Shown: piece after piece, positions 10,649 through 19,243 of the stretch
How the letters are laid out: the number at the start of each line of letters is the position of its first letter
How positions within the stretch are numbered: position 1 is the first letter of the stretch
DNA from: Streptomyces xanthii
GTDB taxonomy: Bacteria > Actinomycetota > Actinomycetes > Streptomycetales > Streptomycetaceae
Length of the DNA: 64,000 nucleotides
Assembly (NCBI RefSeq): GCF_014621695.1
Contig: NZ_CP061281.1
Span: forward strand, 6,696,001-6,760,000
Direction of reading: 5' to 3'
Translations under genes and position numbers: made by a program
The notes under the pieces: model-generated
The model's database searches: none
What the model saw: the letters and a program-made list of their open reading frames with translations, nothing else
What the model was told of the DNA's origin: nothing

Positions 10649-12169
10649 ATGGGGGAGAAGGTCGTTGCGGGCGCGGTCGATCTGGCCGACCGGCTCCGGT
10701 ACCGCGAGAAGCTCAAGGAGTGTCTGGCGGGGCTCGGGCGGCTGTTGGACGAGAAGCGCTTCGACCGGCCCAGGAATCTCATGGGGCTGGAGATCGAGTT
10801 GAATCTCGCGGGTTCCGACGGGCTGCCGAGAATGATGAATGCGGAAGTTCTGAAGCGGATCGCGAGCCGGGATTTCCAGACCGAACTCGCGATGTTCAAT
10901 CTCGAAGTGAACATCGCCCCGCACCCGTTGGGCGGCCGTGTTCTCGACCAGCTCGCCGAGGAACTGCGCACGGGGCTCGGCTACGCGCACCGCAAGGCCA
11001 ACGAGGTCGACGCCGGCATCGTGATGATCGGCATTCTGCCGACGCTCGCCGCCGACGACCTCGTCTCCGCGAACCTGTCGGACGTGGACCGCTACACCCT
11101 GCTCAACGACCAGATCCTCGCCGCGCGCGGTGAGGACTTCGCGCTCGACATCGAGGGCGTCGAGCGGCTGACCTGCACCTCCTCCTCGATCGCGCCCGAG
11201 GCGGCCTGCACGTCGGTGCAGCTGCACCTCCAGGTCACGCCCGGCCGCTTCGCCGCCGTGTGGAACGCGGCGCAGGCCATCGCCTCCGTGCAGATCGCGC
11301 TCGGCGCCAACGCGCCGTTCCTGTTCGGGCGGGAGCTGTGGCGGGAGTCGCGGCCCCCGCTCTTCCAGCAGTCCACCGACACCCGCCCGCCCGAGCTGAA
11401 GGCCCAGGGCGTGCGGCCGCGCACCTGGTTCGGCGAGCGGTGGATCGAGTCGGCGCACGACCTCTTCGAGGAGAACCTGCGGTACTTCCCGCCCCTGCTG
11501 CCGATCCTCGACGAGGAGCGGCCCCTGGAGGTCCTCGACCGGGGCGGCGTGCCGAACCTCGCCGAACTCGTGCTGCACAACGGCACGGTGTACCGCTGGA
11601 ACCGGCCCGTGTACGGGGTCGTCGACGGCGTCCCGCACCTGCGCGTGGAGAACCGGGTGCTGCCCGCCGGCCCCACCGTCACCGACGTCATCGCCAACGT
11701 CGCCTTCTACTACGGCGTCGTACGGGCGCTCGCCGAGGACGCGCGGCCCGTGTGGTCGCGGCTCTCCTTCGACGCGGCGGCCCGGAACTTCGACGCGGCG
11801 TGCCGGTACGGGATCGAGGCGCGCCTGGAGTGGCCGCGCCGGGGCCGGTTCGGCGGCACCGAGCGGATCGAGGCCGTCACGCTCGTCCAGGAGGAACTGC
11901 TGCCGCTCGCGGCCGCCGGGCTCGACGCGTGGGGCGTCGAGCCCGCCGACCGGGACCGCTATCTCGGCGTCATCGAACAGCGCTGCGCGCTGCGCATGAA
12001 CGGCGCCGAATGGCAGGCCGCGACGTACCACAAGGCGCGCGCGAGCGGGCTCGGGCGGGACGATGCGCTCGCCGCGACGACCCGCAGGTACTGCGAGCTG
12101 ATGCACCGGGGGGAGCCGGTGCACACCTGGCCCGTCGGGCTGCCGGAGCCCGCGGTGACGCTCGGCTGA
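10649..12169 (+). CDS. Glutamate-cysteine ligase family (GCS2) protein
   Basis: The protein has 506 residues and an ATG preceded by GAGGAGGG; a long in-frame extension upstream lacks a start site and coding character. The GCS2 family makes an ATP-dependent peptide bond between a gamma-carboxylate and an amine. Family features seen are LMGLEIELNLAG (metal-binding acidic strand), FNLEVNIAPHPLGG, TCTSSSIAPEAACTSVQLHLQV and GANAPFLFGRELWRESR, and NGTVYRWNRPVYG towards the end. Actinobacteria use mycothiol rather than glutathione, so the true substrate is uncertain; EgtA-type and YbdK-type relatives exist, and this one is neither with certainty. Confidence 0.83.
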   Translation: MGEKVVAGAVDLADRLRYREKLKECLAGLGRLLDEKRFDRPRNLMGLEIELNLAGSDGLPRMMNAEVLKRIASRDFQTELAMFNLEVNIAPHPLGGRVLDQLAEELRTGLGYAHRKANEVDAGIVMIGILPTLAADDLVSANLSDVDRYTLLNDQILAARGEDFALDIEGVERLTCTSSSIAPEAACTSVQLHLQVTPGRFAAVWNAAQAIASVQIALGANAPFLFGRELWRESRPPLFQQSTDTRPPELKAQGVRPRTWFGERWIESAHDLFEENLRYFPPLLPILDEERPLEVLDRGGVPNLAELVLHNGTVYRWNRPVYGVVDGVPHLRVENRVLPAGPTVTDVIANVAFYYGVVRALAEDARPVWSRLSFDAAARNFDAACRYGIEARLEWPRRGRFGGTERIEAVTLVQEELLPLAAAGLDAWGVEPADRDRYLGVIEQRCALRMNGAEWQAATYHKARASGLGRDDALAATTRRYCELMHRGEPVHTWPVGLPEPAVTLG

Positions 12170-12225
12170 CGGCGGGGCGAGCGACAGGAGCGGGCGGTAC
12201 CGGCGAACGGTACGGGCGGGGCCGG

Positions 12226-13998
12226 TCAGTTGGTCCTGGCGCCGGCCTTGATGATCGCGTTCAGGATGACCTCCTGGATGTCGGCCGGGTCGTTGACCAG
12301 GTGCCCGGAGCCGCCGGTGGCCGCGGCGATCTGCTCGATCTCGTCCTTGTCCGTGTCCGGGCCGACGGCGATCGCGATGAGCGGCACCGGGCGCTCCGGG
12401 TCGGACAGCTCCTCGAGGCGGCTGATGAGGTTGCTGCGGGAGATCGACCCGGGGTCCTCGTTCTTGCCGTCGGTGACCACGACCAGCGCGTTGAACTTGC
12501 CGTTCCTGTAGCCCGAGGTGGCCTCCTGGTAGGCGGCCAGGGTGGTGTCGTAGAGGCCGGTGGCGCCGTCGGGAACGGGCTGCAACGAGGTGAACGCCGC
12601 GTTGAGCCGGTCGAGCTGGGTGCCCGCGCCCTTGCGGTCGCCGAGCCGCTCGGTCGGCACGAGCCGCTTGTAGTCGCGGTTGCCGTCCAGGTGCGTGGAG
12701 AACTCCCACAGGCCGATCTCGTCCTCGGGCGTGAAGGTCCGCAGCGCGGCCAGCATGGAGGCCTTGGTGACCTCCATCCGTGACTGGCCGCGGTTCGGCA
12801 CCAGGTTGCCCATGGAGCCGGAGGCGTCGACGACGGTGGTGATGCGCGCGCTCTGCACCGTGATCGTCCACATGCCGAGGGTCTGCTCGACCTGCTCGTC
12901 GGTGGCCGGGTCCGCGCTGGGCTCCGCGTACGGCTGCGGGGAACGGCCGCCGGCCTGCGCCGCGACCGTCTCCGGCGAGCTGGTGTCCTCGGTGCGGAAG
13001 CCGTGCTTCTCCATGATCGAGCGGCCGTCGGGCGCGGAGAGGAGCGTCATGAAGCGCAGGGCGGCCCGGCTCTCGTCGGTGGTCAGCGCGGACTCGTCGA
13101 CCAGCGAGAAGGGGTAGTCCAGGGCGGGGGAGCCGTCCTTGGGGTAGAAGAGGTCGAGGGCGCCGTCGTCGCCCACCTCCGCGTTGTGCGTGAACGCGGC
13201 CTGCTCGGACACGATCAGCGCCTCGTTGCGCCGCGGGTTTCCGGCCTCGGTGCCGGAGGAGTCGCGGGCCACCGTGTCCATCAGCTGGCCGTCGTTGTCC
13301 GACGTGCGCTGAGCCAGGACCTTGGCCATGGCGGCGGCCTCGGTGCCGTCGCCGTCGCCCGACTTCTGCGCCGCGGCGGACAGCTTGGTCAGGGCGAGCA
13401 GGCCCGTCGCGCTGCGGGCCGGGTCTGCGGCGCCGAGGCGCACGGCGTCCCCCTCCATGGCGGCGCCGGTCAGCTCGGTCCACGAGTACGTCTTGTTCGG
13501 CCAGCCGAAGGACTTCGCCGCGGAGGGGACCATGCCCACGCCGATCGGCGAGGAGGCGAAGGTGCCCGCGGCCGTGACCGGGACCGCCTTCGAGTTCTGC
13601 GTGACGCGCTTGATCCACAGGCTCGAGTCCGGCACCCACACCTGGAAGTCGGACCGGTCGCCCTGGCGCCGCAGCGTCTCGGCGACCTTGTACGACTCGC
13701 TCGCGGTGACCGTGATGTCGAGGCAGTTCCCGTCCGAGGTGATCTTCTGCTCGTGCACGCGGTCGGCCGCGTCGCGCAGCGCGGGGGCGACGTCGGGCGA
13801 GGCCATGACGCCGAGGCTCACGGACCCGTCGCACCCGTCGCCGATGCCGAGCAGATCGCTGCGGATCGCCAGGGCCGTGCCTGCCGCCACGACGAGGACG
13901 AGGGCCGTCGCGATGGCCACCGTGCGGCCGCGTGACCGAGGCCGGGGGTCGGCCGTGGCCGACCCGTACCCGTCGGGCATGCTGCTGTGACGTCCCAT
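12226..13998 (-). CDS. Membrane-anchored protein with substrate-binding-like and von Willebrand A domains
   Basis: The protein has 590 residues from an ATG preceded by GGGAGGGG. After a short Arg-rich cytoplasmic tail there is one membrane segment (about residues 27-46, TVAIATALVLVVAAGTALAI). An extracellular domain resembling bacterial periplasmic binding proteins follows (about 55-360, with SVSLGVMASPDVAPAL and DLFYPKDGSPALDYPFSLVD), and then a VWA domain with the MIDAS motif DASGSMG (Asp391) and VVVTDGKNED. VWA domains bind proteins through a metal ion. The pairing suggests a surface receptor or adhesin-like role, but the ligand is unknown. The neighbours give no clear clue. Confidence 0.85.
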   Translation of the reverse strand: MGRHSSMPDGYGSATADPRPRSRGRTVAIATALVLVVAAGTALAIRSDLLGIGDGCDGSVSLGVMASPDVAPALRDAADRVHEQKITSDGNCLDITVTASESYKVAETLRRQGDRSDFQVWVPDSSLWIKRVTQNSKAVPVTAAGTFASSPIGVGMVPSAAKSFGWPNKTYSWTELTGAAMEGDAVRLGAADPARSATGLLALTKLSAAAQKSGDGDGTEAAAMAKVLAQRTSDNDGQLMDTVARDSSGTEAGNPRRNEALIVSEQAAFTHNAEVGDDGALDLFYPKDGSPALDYPFSLVDESALTTDESRAALRFMTLLSAPDGRSIMEKHGFRTEDTSSPETVAAQAGGRSPQPYAEPSADPATDEQVEQTLGMWTITVQSARITTVVDASGSMGNLVPNRGQSRMEVTKASMLAALRTFTPEDEIGLWEFSTHLDGNRDYKRLVPTERLGDRKGAGTQLDRLNAAFTSLQPVPDGATGLYDTTLAAYQEATSGYRNGKFNALVVVTDGKNEDPGSISRSNLISRLEELSDPERPVPLIAIAVGPDTDKDEIEQIAAATGGSGHLVNDPADIQEVILNAIIKAGARTN

Positions 13999-14209
13999 GG
14001 CGGTGGTGCCCCTCCCTGAGCCATAAAGGCAGTTGCGATATAAGCGGTGATGCGAGGGAGGGCAGGGGTGCGCCGGTCTGCGGCGCTCCGCCCCCCTCGG
14101 CCTGTCGCGCGCGATCTTCGTACCTGCATTCGAGACCCTAGCGGTGCGGCGTGAGGGATGAGGCGGGATTACTGAACTGGCGTCAAGAGTGCAGGTGGAG
14201 GCAGTGCAG

Positions 14210-14989
14210 GTGGCCGATTCTTTTCCCGGCGGGGGCCCTTCGCGACGAATTCTGCGGAGCGAGACGCTGATCGTTCTGGGGCTTTCGCTCGGTGCGAGCG
14301 GCGTGTCCGCGCTGATCAGCTTTGTCGGATCGGTCACCAAACCGGGCGGTCTGAAGGACCAGGCGGCGACGCTCAACGCCTCCGCGGCGCCGGGCCGCCC
14401 CTGGCTGGATCTGGCCTGGCAGTTGTTCGGGATCGCGAGCGCTCTCGTGCCCGTCGCGCTCGTCGCGCACCTCCTGCTGCGGGAGGGCGAGAGCCTGCGC
14501 GTGATCGGCTTCGACCGCACCCGGCCGTGGTTCGATCTGGCGCGCGGTGCCGGTGTCGCCGCCGTCATCGGCAGCACCGGCATCGCCTTCTATCTCGCCG
14601 CGCGCGGCCTGGGCTTCAACCTGACGGTGGTGCCCGAGGCGCTGCCGGACGTGTGGTGGAAGTACCCCGTCCTGATCCTCTCGGCGGTGCAGAACGCGGT
14701 GCTCGAAGAGGTCATCGTCCTCGGCTATCTGCTGCGCCGGCTCGGCCAGTTGGGCTGGACGCCGGGGCAGGCGCTGATCGCCTCGTCCGTGCTGCGCGGC
14801 TCGTACCACCTGTACCAGGGCGTCGGCGGCTTCCTCGGGAACGTCGCGATGGGCATCGTCTTCGCGCTGCTGTACCGGCGGTGGGGGCGGGTCGGGCCGC
14901 TGGTGGTGGCCCATTCCCTCCTCGACATCGGCGCGTTCGTCGGGTACGGGCTGCTCGCCGGCAAGGTCGACTGGCTCCCCACCGCCTGA
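14210..14989 (+). CDS. CPBP-family intramembrane metalloprotease
   Basis: The protein has 259 residues from a GTG with GGAGG eight bases ahead; in-frame GTGs at 14189, 14195 and 14204 are possible. About seven hydrophobic segments are visible. The CPBP (CAAX prenyl protease/bacteriocin-processing) motifs are present: EEVIVLGYLLRRL (catalytic Glu pair near 166-167), RGSYHLYQG and a final HSLLDIGAF with the conserved His. Members cleave membrane substrates or act in bacteriocin self-immunity. The substrate here is unknown. It ends tail to tail with phzF, with both stops inside one hairpin. Confidence 0.87.
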   Translation: MADSFPGGGPSRRILRSETLIVLGLSLGASGVSALISFVGSVTKPGGLKDQAATLNASAAPGRPWLDLAWQLFGIASALVPVALVAHLLLREGESLRVIGFDRTRPWFDLARGAGVAAVIGSTGIAFYLAARGLGFNLTVVPEALPDVWWKYPVLILSAVQNAVLEEVIVLGYLLRRLGQLGWTPGQALIASSVLRGSYHLYQGVGGFLGNVAMGIVFALLYRRWGRVGPLVVAHSLLDIGAFVGYGLLAGKVDWLPTA

Positions 14990-15003
14990 TCCTCCGTCAG
15001 GCG
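14983..15003. terminator. Minimal bidirectional stem-loop containing both stop codons
   Basis: CGCCTGA (14983-14989) and TCAGGCG (14997-15003) are perfect complements around a seven-base loop. The TGA of the CPBP gene and the opposing stop of phzF both lie within the arms. It is short, so its strength as a terminator is uncertain. Confidence 0.45.
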
Positions 15004-15806
15004 TGCAGTTCGCCCTCCACGACGGTCACGGCGTGGCCGGTGAGCAGGGTCCGCGCGCCGCGCAGGCCGACGCGGACGAGGCCGGTGCGGGCCGAGGCCT
15101 GGAGGCCGGTGAGGTCGTCGCGGCCGGTCCTGGCGGCCCAGAACGGGGCGAGCGCGGTGTGCGCGCTGCCGGTCACCGGGTCCTCGTCGATGCCGACGTT
15201 CGGGAAGAAGCACCGGGACACGAAGTCGTAGCCCGTGCCGGGGTCCTGGGCGAGCGCGGTCGCGATCACCCCGCGCCGTGAGCCCCGGGCCAGCGCGGCG
15301 AGGTCCGGCGCCAGGTTGCGTACCGCCTGCTCGTCGGCGAGTTCGACGAGCAGGTCGCCGATCGCGTCCCCGGTGTCGTGCGCCGACAGCGGCCGTACGC
15401 CGAGTGCCTCGGTGATCGCGTGGGGGACCGGCTCCTCGGTGAGGGGGGCGGTCGGGAAGTCGAGGGTGATCGATCCGTCCGCGTGCGGGGTGGCGACCAG
15501 GACGCCGCTGCGCGTGGCGAACCGTACGGGGCCCTCGGACGCGCCCGTCGTGTGCAGCACGTGCGCGGTGGCCAGTGTGGCGTGCCCGCACATGTCGACC
15601 TCGGTGGTCGGCGTGAACCAGCGCAGCGCCCAGTCGGCGGCGCCGCCCTCGGGCAGCGGATGCGCGAACGCGGTCTCCGCGTGATTGACCTCCCGGGCGA
15701 CGTGCTGCATCCACTTGTCCTCGGGAAAGGCGTCGAGCAGCAGCACGCCGGCGGGGTTCCCGGCGAAGGGGCGGTCGGTGAAGGCGTCGACGATGCGAAT
15801 GATCAT
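14997..15806 (-). CDS. PhzF-family isomerase/epimerase
   Basis: The protein has 269 residues; the start MIIRIVDAFTDRPFAGNPAG matches the normal N-terminus of the family. A further in-frame ATG upstream at 15941 would add a Cys/Arg-rich stretch unlike the family. PhzF proteins have two diaminopimelate-epimerase-like halves. The catalytic glutamate is Glu44 (NHAETAF), and the conserved DMCGHATLATAHVL and GIDEDPVTGSAHTAL motifs are intact. PhzF itself acts in phenazine synthesis, but most actinobacterial members have unknown substrates, and there are no phenazine genes nearby. Confidence 0.9.
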   Translation of the reverse strand: MIIRIVDAFTDRPFAGNPAGVLLLDAFPEDKWMQHVAREVNHAETAFAHPLPEGGAADWALRWFTPTTEVDMCGHATLATAHVLHTTGASEGPVRFATRSGVLVATPHADGSITLDFPTAPLTEEPVPHAITEALGVRPLSAHDTGDAIGDLLVELADEQAVRNLAPDLAALARGSRRGVIATALAQDPGTGYDFVSRCFFPNVGIDEDPVTGSAHTALAPFWAARTGRDDLTGLQASARTGLVRVGLRGARTLLTGHAVTVVEGELHA

Positions 15807-15891
15807 GCCGCCGACGGTAGCCGCCGGGGTGTCCGCGGACCGCCGGTTTTCGCGGCAGGTCAGCCCGCACGACCGTGCAAGGGGTTGCCTT

Positions 15892-15930
15892 GCGATCGCT
15901 TCCGATATATCGTCGAGACATCGCGATCGA
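15892..15930. promoter_or_regulatory. Palindrome cluster upstream of padR
   Basis: Three short palindromes follow one another: GCGATCGC (15892-15899), CGATATATCG (15903-15912) and TCGCGATCGA (15921-15930, imperfect). Operators of several actinobacterial PadR-type repressors are built from GATATATCG-like units, so autoregulation of the adjacent padR gene is likely. The distance to the start codon is about 47 bases. Confidence 0.5.
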
Positions 15931-15976
15931 TTGAAGATCACGGTAACGAACTGTCATGTCGGACAGGGAAGGACTG

Positions 15977-16588
15977 ATGGAGATGCATACGCAAGGACAC
16001 GATCACGAGCACGGACACGGGCACTGCGGACCTGGCCACCACGGCCGGGGCGGCTTCGAGGGACGCCGGGCGTTCGGGCCCTTCGGGCCGGGGTTCGGTC
16101 CCGGTCCCTGGGGTGGACGCGGAGGCCGCGGTGGCGGTCCGCGCGGACGGGCTCGGCGCGGTGACGTGCGGGCCTCGATCCTGGCGCTGCTCAAGGACCG
16201 CCCGATGCACGGCTACGAGATGATCCAGGAGATCGCCGAGCGCAGCGGCGGCGCGTGGAAGCCCAGCCCGGGTTCCGTCTACCCGACGCTTCAGCTGCTC
16301 GAGGACGAGGGCCTGATCGCCAGCGCGAGCGAGGGCGGCAAGAAGCTCTTCTCGCTCACCGACGACGGGCGGACCGCCGCCGAGGAAGGGCCCGACGCTC
16401 CTTGGGAGGAAGCGGGCCGCGGCGTCGACTGGGACGCGATGAACGAGATCCGGCAGGCCGGCTTCGGTCTGATGGAGGCGTTCGGTCAGGTCTGGAAGAC
16501 CGGCAGCAAGGAGCAGCGCGAGAAGGCGCTCTCGGTGATCAACGAGGCGCGCAAGAAGCTGTACCTGATCCTCGCCGACGAGGACTGA
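15977..16588 (+). CDS. PadR-family transcriptional regulator with His-rich N-terminus
   Basis: The protein has 203 residues. The start chosen (MEMHTQGHDHEHGHG) has AGGGAAGGA just ahead; ATGs at 15956 and 15983 are alternatives. The first 60 residues are His/Gly/Pro/Arg-rich with two HGHGH-like runs, a composition seen in metal-binding tails. The PadR winged helix follows (about 65-145: DVRASILALLKDRPMHGYEMI, PSPGSVYPTLQLLEDEGLI, KKLFSLTDDGR). A C-terminal dimerisation helix completes the protein. PadR proteins are usually repressors of a nearby transporter or of themselves; no transporter is adjacent here. Confidence 0.87.
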   Translation: MEMHTQGHDHEHGHGHCGPGHHGRGGFEGRRAFGPFGPGFGPGPWGGRGGRGGGPRGRARRGDVRASILALLKDRPMHGYEMIQEIAERSGGAWKPSPGSVYPTLQLLEDEGLIASASEGGKKLFSLTDDGRTAAEEGPDAPWEEAGRGVDWDAMNEIRQAGFGLMEAFGQVWKTGSKEQREKALSVINEARKKLYLILADED

Positions 16589-16625
16589 TCCCCGTGCGGG
16601 ACCGGCAGGAGGACGGCAGAGCGTC

Positions 16626-16662
16626 GAAGAGGCGCCCGCACGACCGGTGCGGGCGCCTCTTC
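16626..16662. terminator. Perfect 16-bp hairpin between convergent genes
   Basis: Bases 16626-16641 pair exactly with 16647-16662 around a five-base loop (GACCG). The core is AAGAGGCGCCCGCAC. It lies between the ends of padR and the leftward SRPBCC gene and reads almost the same on both strands, so it probably serves both. Confidence 0.88.
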
Positions 16663-16692
16663 ATGTCCGTACGGGGCGGTGGGCGGGCGCGG

Positions 16693-17121
16693 TCAGACCA
16701 CCAGGCCGTTCAGCTTGCGCAGCGACTCGTTGAGCGCGGCCGTCGCGGAGTCCTTGAGCTTGCCCGCCATCAGCGAGACCGCCGCGCCCGTGAACTCCCC
16801 GTCGATGCGGACCGTCGTCGCCGCCCCGTCCGGGGTGAGCGTGTAGCGGGTGCCGACGTTCACGCCCATCGGGCCCTTGCCGCGGATCGCGAGGGTGCGG
16901 GCCTCCTTCAGGTCCTCGATGGTCCAGGTGACCTCGGCAGGGAAGCCCATCAGCTTCATGTTCTCCTCGAACTGCCCGCCGACCTCGAGCGAGGCCGGGC
17001 CGCCCTTGGGGAAGCTGGTGTGGGTGGCGTTCCACTCCCCGTACGCGGAGAAGTCGGTGAGCTGGGCCCACACCTTCTCGGCGGGCGCCTCGATGCGTGC
17101 TTCCGCGCTGACTTCGGCCAT
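16693..17121 (-). CDS. SRPBCC (START-like) family protein
   Basis: The protein has 142 residues from an ATG preceded by GGGGTGG. It is a complete polyketide-cyclase/SRPBCC fold: RIEAPAEKVWAQLTDFSAYGEWNATH is the characteristic N-terminal strand-helix, followed by VTWTIEDLKEARTLAIRGKGPMG and a long C-terminal helix (GAAVSLMAGKLKDSATAALNESLRKL). These proteins bind hydrophobic ligands in a central cavity. The ligand and pathway are unknown, and it is a single-gene unit. Confidence 0.87.
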   Translation of the reverse strand: MAEVSAEARIEAPAEKVWAQLTDFSAYGEWNATHTSFPKGGPASLEVGGQFEENMKLMGFPAEVTWTIEDLKEARTLAIRGKGPMGVNVGTRYTLTPDGAATTVRIDGEFTGAAVSLMAGKLKDSATAALNESLRKLNGLVV

Positions 17122-17255
17122 GAGGCCACCCCTTTGAGTCGAGAGCCCGACGGGCTGCGGTGTCGCGTCGTCGCGGAACGTAGCCGCGCGGCCTCGAACA
17201 TTCAATACTGATGAACCGTCAGAAATTTACGGGTGCGGCCGCGCCCGGTCCGGGC

Positions 17256-17444
17256 TCAGCCCACGCGCTCGATCCGGGCCGCGTCGAAGAGGTCGTACGC
17301 GCGCGGATGCGGACCCTCGTCGTGACAGTGCCAGGCGTCCCAGAACAGGTCGGCGAGCAGCGCGTCGTCCGGGGCGTACACCCGGTACACGTACTGCCTG
17401 CCGTCGACGGCGGGCAGGGCCACGTGCCAGCACCTGCTCTCCAT
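17256..17444 (-). CDS. Small hypothetical protein
   Basis: The protein has 62 residues and starts MESRCWHVALPAVDG. It has a conserved-looking acidic/aromatic segment, RVYAPDDALLADLFWDAWHC, and ends with AYDLFDAARIERVG. I do not recognise a family. The amino-acid composition is that of a folded protein rather than a chance frame, and it fits the space before the divergent Clp-N gene. The ribosome site is weak. A longer version starting further right would add a basic stretch of up to about 110 residues. Confidence 0.5.
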   Translation of the reverse strand: MESRCWHVALPAVDGRQYVYRVYAPDDALLADLFWDAWHCHDEGPHPRAYDLFDAARIERVG

Positions 17445-17634
17445 GCAAGAAACGACGATCCTGCGGTGCAAGCGGTTGCGCACCGGCAAGGCGGCGCGCT
17501 CCCCGTACGGCGAGAACGGCCGGATCTCATCCCTGAGGAGGAGGGGCGGACGGGCCGCGCCCACCTTGTGTCGGACGCGAAGATGCTCCCCCTCGGGGAT
17601 GTTGCGGCGGATCGGGCCTGATGAGGTGAGGTAC

Positions 17635-18144
17635 GTGCACAGTTCTCCCCCGTCCGGCACCGCCTCGTGCGGTCCTCTCGAAGACCGTCCCGTCGACGCC
17701 CCGCTCAGCGACGAGCTGATTCTGGCCGTCGCGGGAGCCCGACGGCGTGCGCTGCGCGACGGTGACCGGCAGATCGACACCGCGCACCTGCTGCACTCGC
17801 TCCTGGAGTCGGACCCCGCGGTGCGGGCGGTCTGCGGCGAGGGCGGGCAGCTCGCCCGGCTGCTCGGCTACCTCGTCCAGCGCAGCATCGGCTACGGGCT
17901 GCGCTGGCAGGGCTCGGTCGAGGACTCCGGCGCGGTGCCGGTGGTGCGCGGCGTCCCCGGCTGGTCCCCGCCGGCGACCGCCGCGATGTGCGCGGGCGCC
18001 GAGCGCGCGACCGCCCGGGACGGCGGTCCGGCCCGGGGACTCGACGTGCTCGCGGCGCTCGCCGGCGACCCGGACTGCCGCGCCGTGGAGGTGCTCGGCC
18101 GGGCCGGCATCGATGTCGAGCACCTGCGCCGGAGGCTGAACTGA
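17635..18144 (+). CDS. Stand-alone Clp N-terminal repeat domain protein
   Basis: The protein has 169 residues from a GTG preceded by AGGTGAGG. It contains two Clp-N repeats: LSDELILAVAGARRRALRDG with IDTAHLLHSLLE, and TAAMCAGAERATARDGG with GLDVLAALAGDPDCRAVEVLGRAGIDVEHLRRRL. In ClpA/ClpC this domain binds adaptors and substrates in front of the AAA+ rings. No ATPase domain follows, so the protein may act as an adaptor, decoy or partner of a ClpC elsewhere. That role is inference. Confidence 0.82.
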   Translation: MHSSPPSGTASCGPLEDRPVDAPLSDELILAVAGARRRALRDGDRQIDTAHLLHSLLESDPAVRAVCGEGGQLARLLGYLVQRSIGYGLRWQGSVEDSGAVPVVRGVPGWSPPATAAMCAGAERATARDGGPARGLDVLAALAGDPDCRAVEVLGRAGIDVEHLRRRLN

Positions 18145-18225
18145 CGCTGCGCCGCAGGTCGTCGGCGTCCGTCCTGTGAGACAGGGGTCATCGGGGGTGA
18201 CGGTCCTGACGCTGCCTGTCATGAT

Positions 18226-19233
18226 GTGCCGGTGCATGGGTCAACTGAGTCTCAGGTCGGGCCGGGGACGAGCGCGCGCGGAATCGGTCTGGGCCTCGCC
18301 CTCGCCTCCGCGCTCGCGTTCGGCGGTTCGGGGGTGGCGGCCAAACCGCTGATCGAGGCGGGCCTCGATCCGCTCCACGTGGTGTGGCTGCGGGTCGCGG
18401 GCGCCGCGCTCGTCATGCTGCCCGTCGCCTGGCGGCACCGCGCACTGGTGCGCCGGCGCCCCGCGCTGCTCGCCGGGTTCGGTCTGCTCGCGGTCGCGGG
18501 CGTCCAGGCCTGCTACTTCGCGGCGATCTCCCGCATCCCCGTCGGCGTCGCCCTGCTCATCGAGTACCTCGCGCCCGCGCTCGTCCTCGGCTGGGTCCGC
18601 TTCGTCCAGCGCAAGCCCGTGACTCGGGCCGCCGCGCTCGGTGTCGTCCTCGCGGTCGGCGGCCTCGCCTGCGTCGTCGAGGTGTGGGCGGGGCTCAGTT
18701 TCGACGTTCTCGGTCTGCTCCTCGCGCTCGGCGCGGCCTGCTGTCAGGTCGGCTACTTCGTCCTGTCCGACCAGGGCAGCGACGCCGGCGAGGAGGCCCC
18801 CGACCCGCTCGGCGTCATCGCGTACGGGCTGCTGATCGGCGCCGCCGTGCTCACCGTCATCGCCCGGCCCTGGGGCATGGACTGGTCGCTGCTCGCCGGG
18901 GACGCCTCGATGAACGGCACCGCGGTGCCCGCCTGGCTGCTGCTCTGCTGGATCGTGCTGCTCGCCACCGTCGTCGCCTACGTCACCGGCGTCGTGTCCG
19001 TACGGCGGCTCTCCCCGCAGGTGGCCGGTGTCGTGGCCTGCCTGGAAGCGGTCATCGCGACTGTGCTCGCCTGGGTCATGCTCGGCGAACACCTCTCCGG
19101 GCCGCAGCTGTTCGGCGGGGCCGTGGTGCTCGTCGGCGCGTTCATCGCGCAGTCCTCCAAGCCGGCGGCGACCGAGCCGCCGCAGGTCACCGAGCCGGAA
19201 ACCGCGTTGTCCCGGTCGGGGAGCGCTGTCTAG
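18226..19233 (+). CDS. EamA/RhaT-family (DMT superfamily) permease
   Basis: The protein has 335 residues and starts at GTG. It has ten hydrophobic helices in two EamA repeats (about 20-145 and 160-300), with LALASALAFGGSGVAAKPLIEAGLDP opening the first and QVAGVVACLEAVIATVLAWVMLGEHLSG closing the second. DMT permeases export metabolites such as amino acids or nucleosides; the substrate cannot be read from sequence. It has a Thr/Pro-rich tail. The next gene on the same strand is a second, quite different EamA protein, separated by a structured leader. Confidence 0.88.
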   Translation: MPVHGSTESQVGPGTSARGIGLGLALASALAFGGSGVAAKPLIEAGLDPLHVVWLRVAGAALVMLPVAWRHRALVRRRPALLAGFGLLAVAGVQACYFAAISRIPVGVALLIEYLAPALVLGWVRFVQRKPVTRAAALGVVLAVGGLACVVEVWAGLSFDVLGLLLALGAACCQVGYFVLSDQGSDAGEEAPDPLGVIAYGLLIGAAVLTVIARPWGMDWSLLAGDASMNGTAVPAWLLLCWIVLLATVVAYVTGVVSVRRLSPQVAGVVACLEAVIATVLAWVMLGEHLSGPQLFGGAVVLVGAFIAQSSKPAATEPPQVTEPETALSRSGSAV

Positions 19234-19243
19234 GGTGGCGATC

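Noticed and set aside
10286..13834. An 1182-codon open frame on the minus strand
   Set aside because: It runs antisense to the GCS2 gene and out of frame through the VWA gene, and its product has no recognisable fold.
17211..17621. A 136-codon plus-strand frame over the small minus-strand gene
   Set aside because: Low-complexity Val/Arg/Gly-rich product; the minus-strand reading gives a more protein-like sequence.
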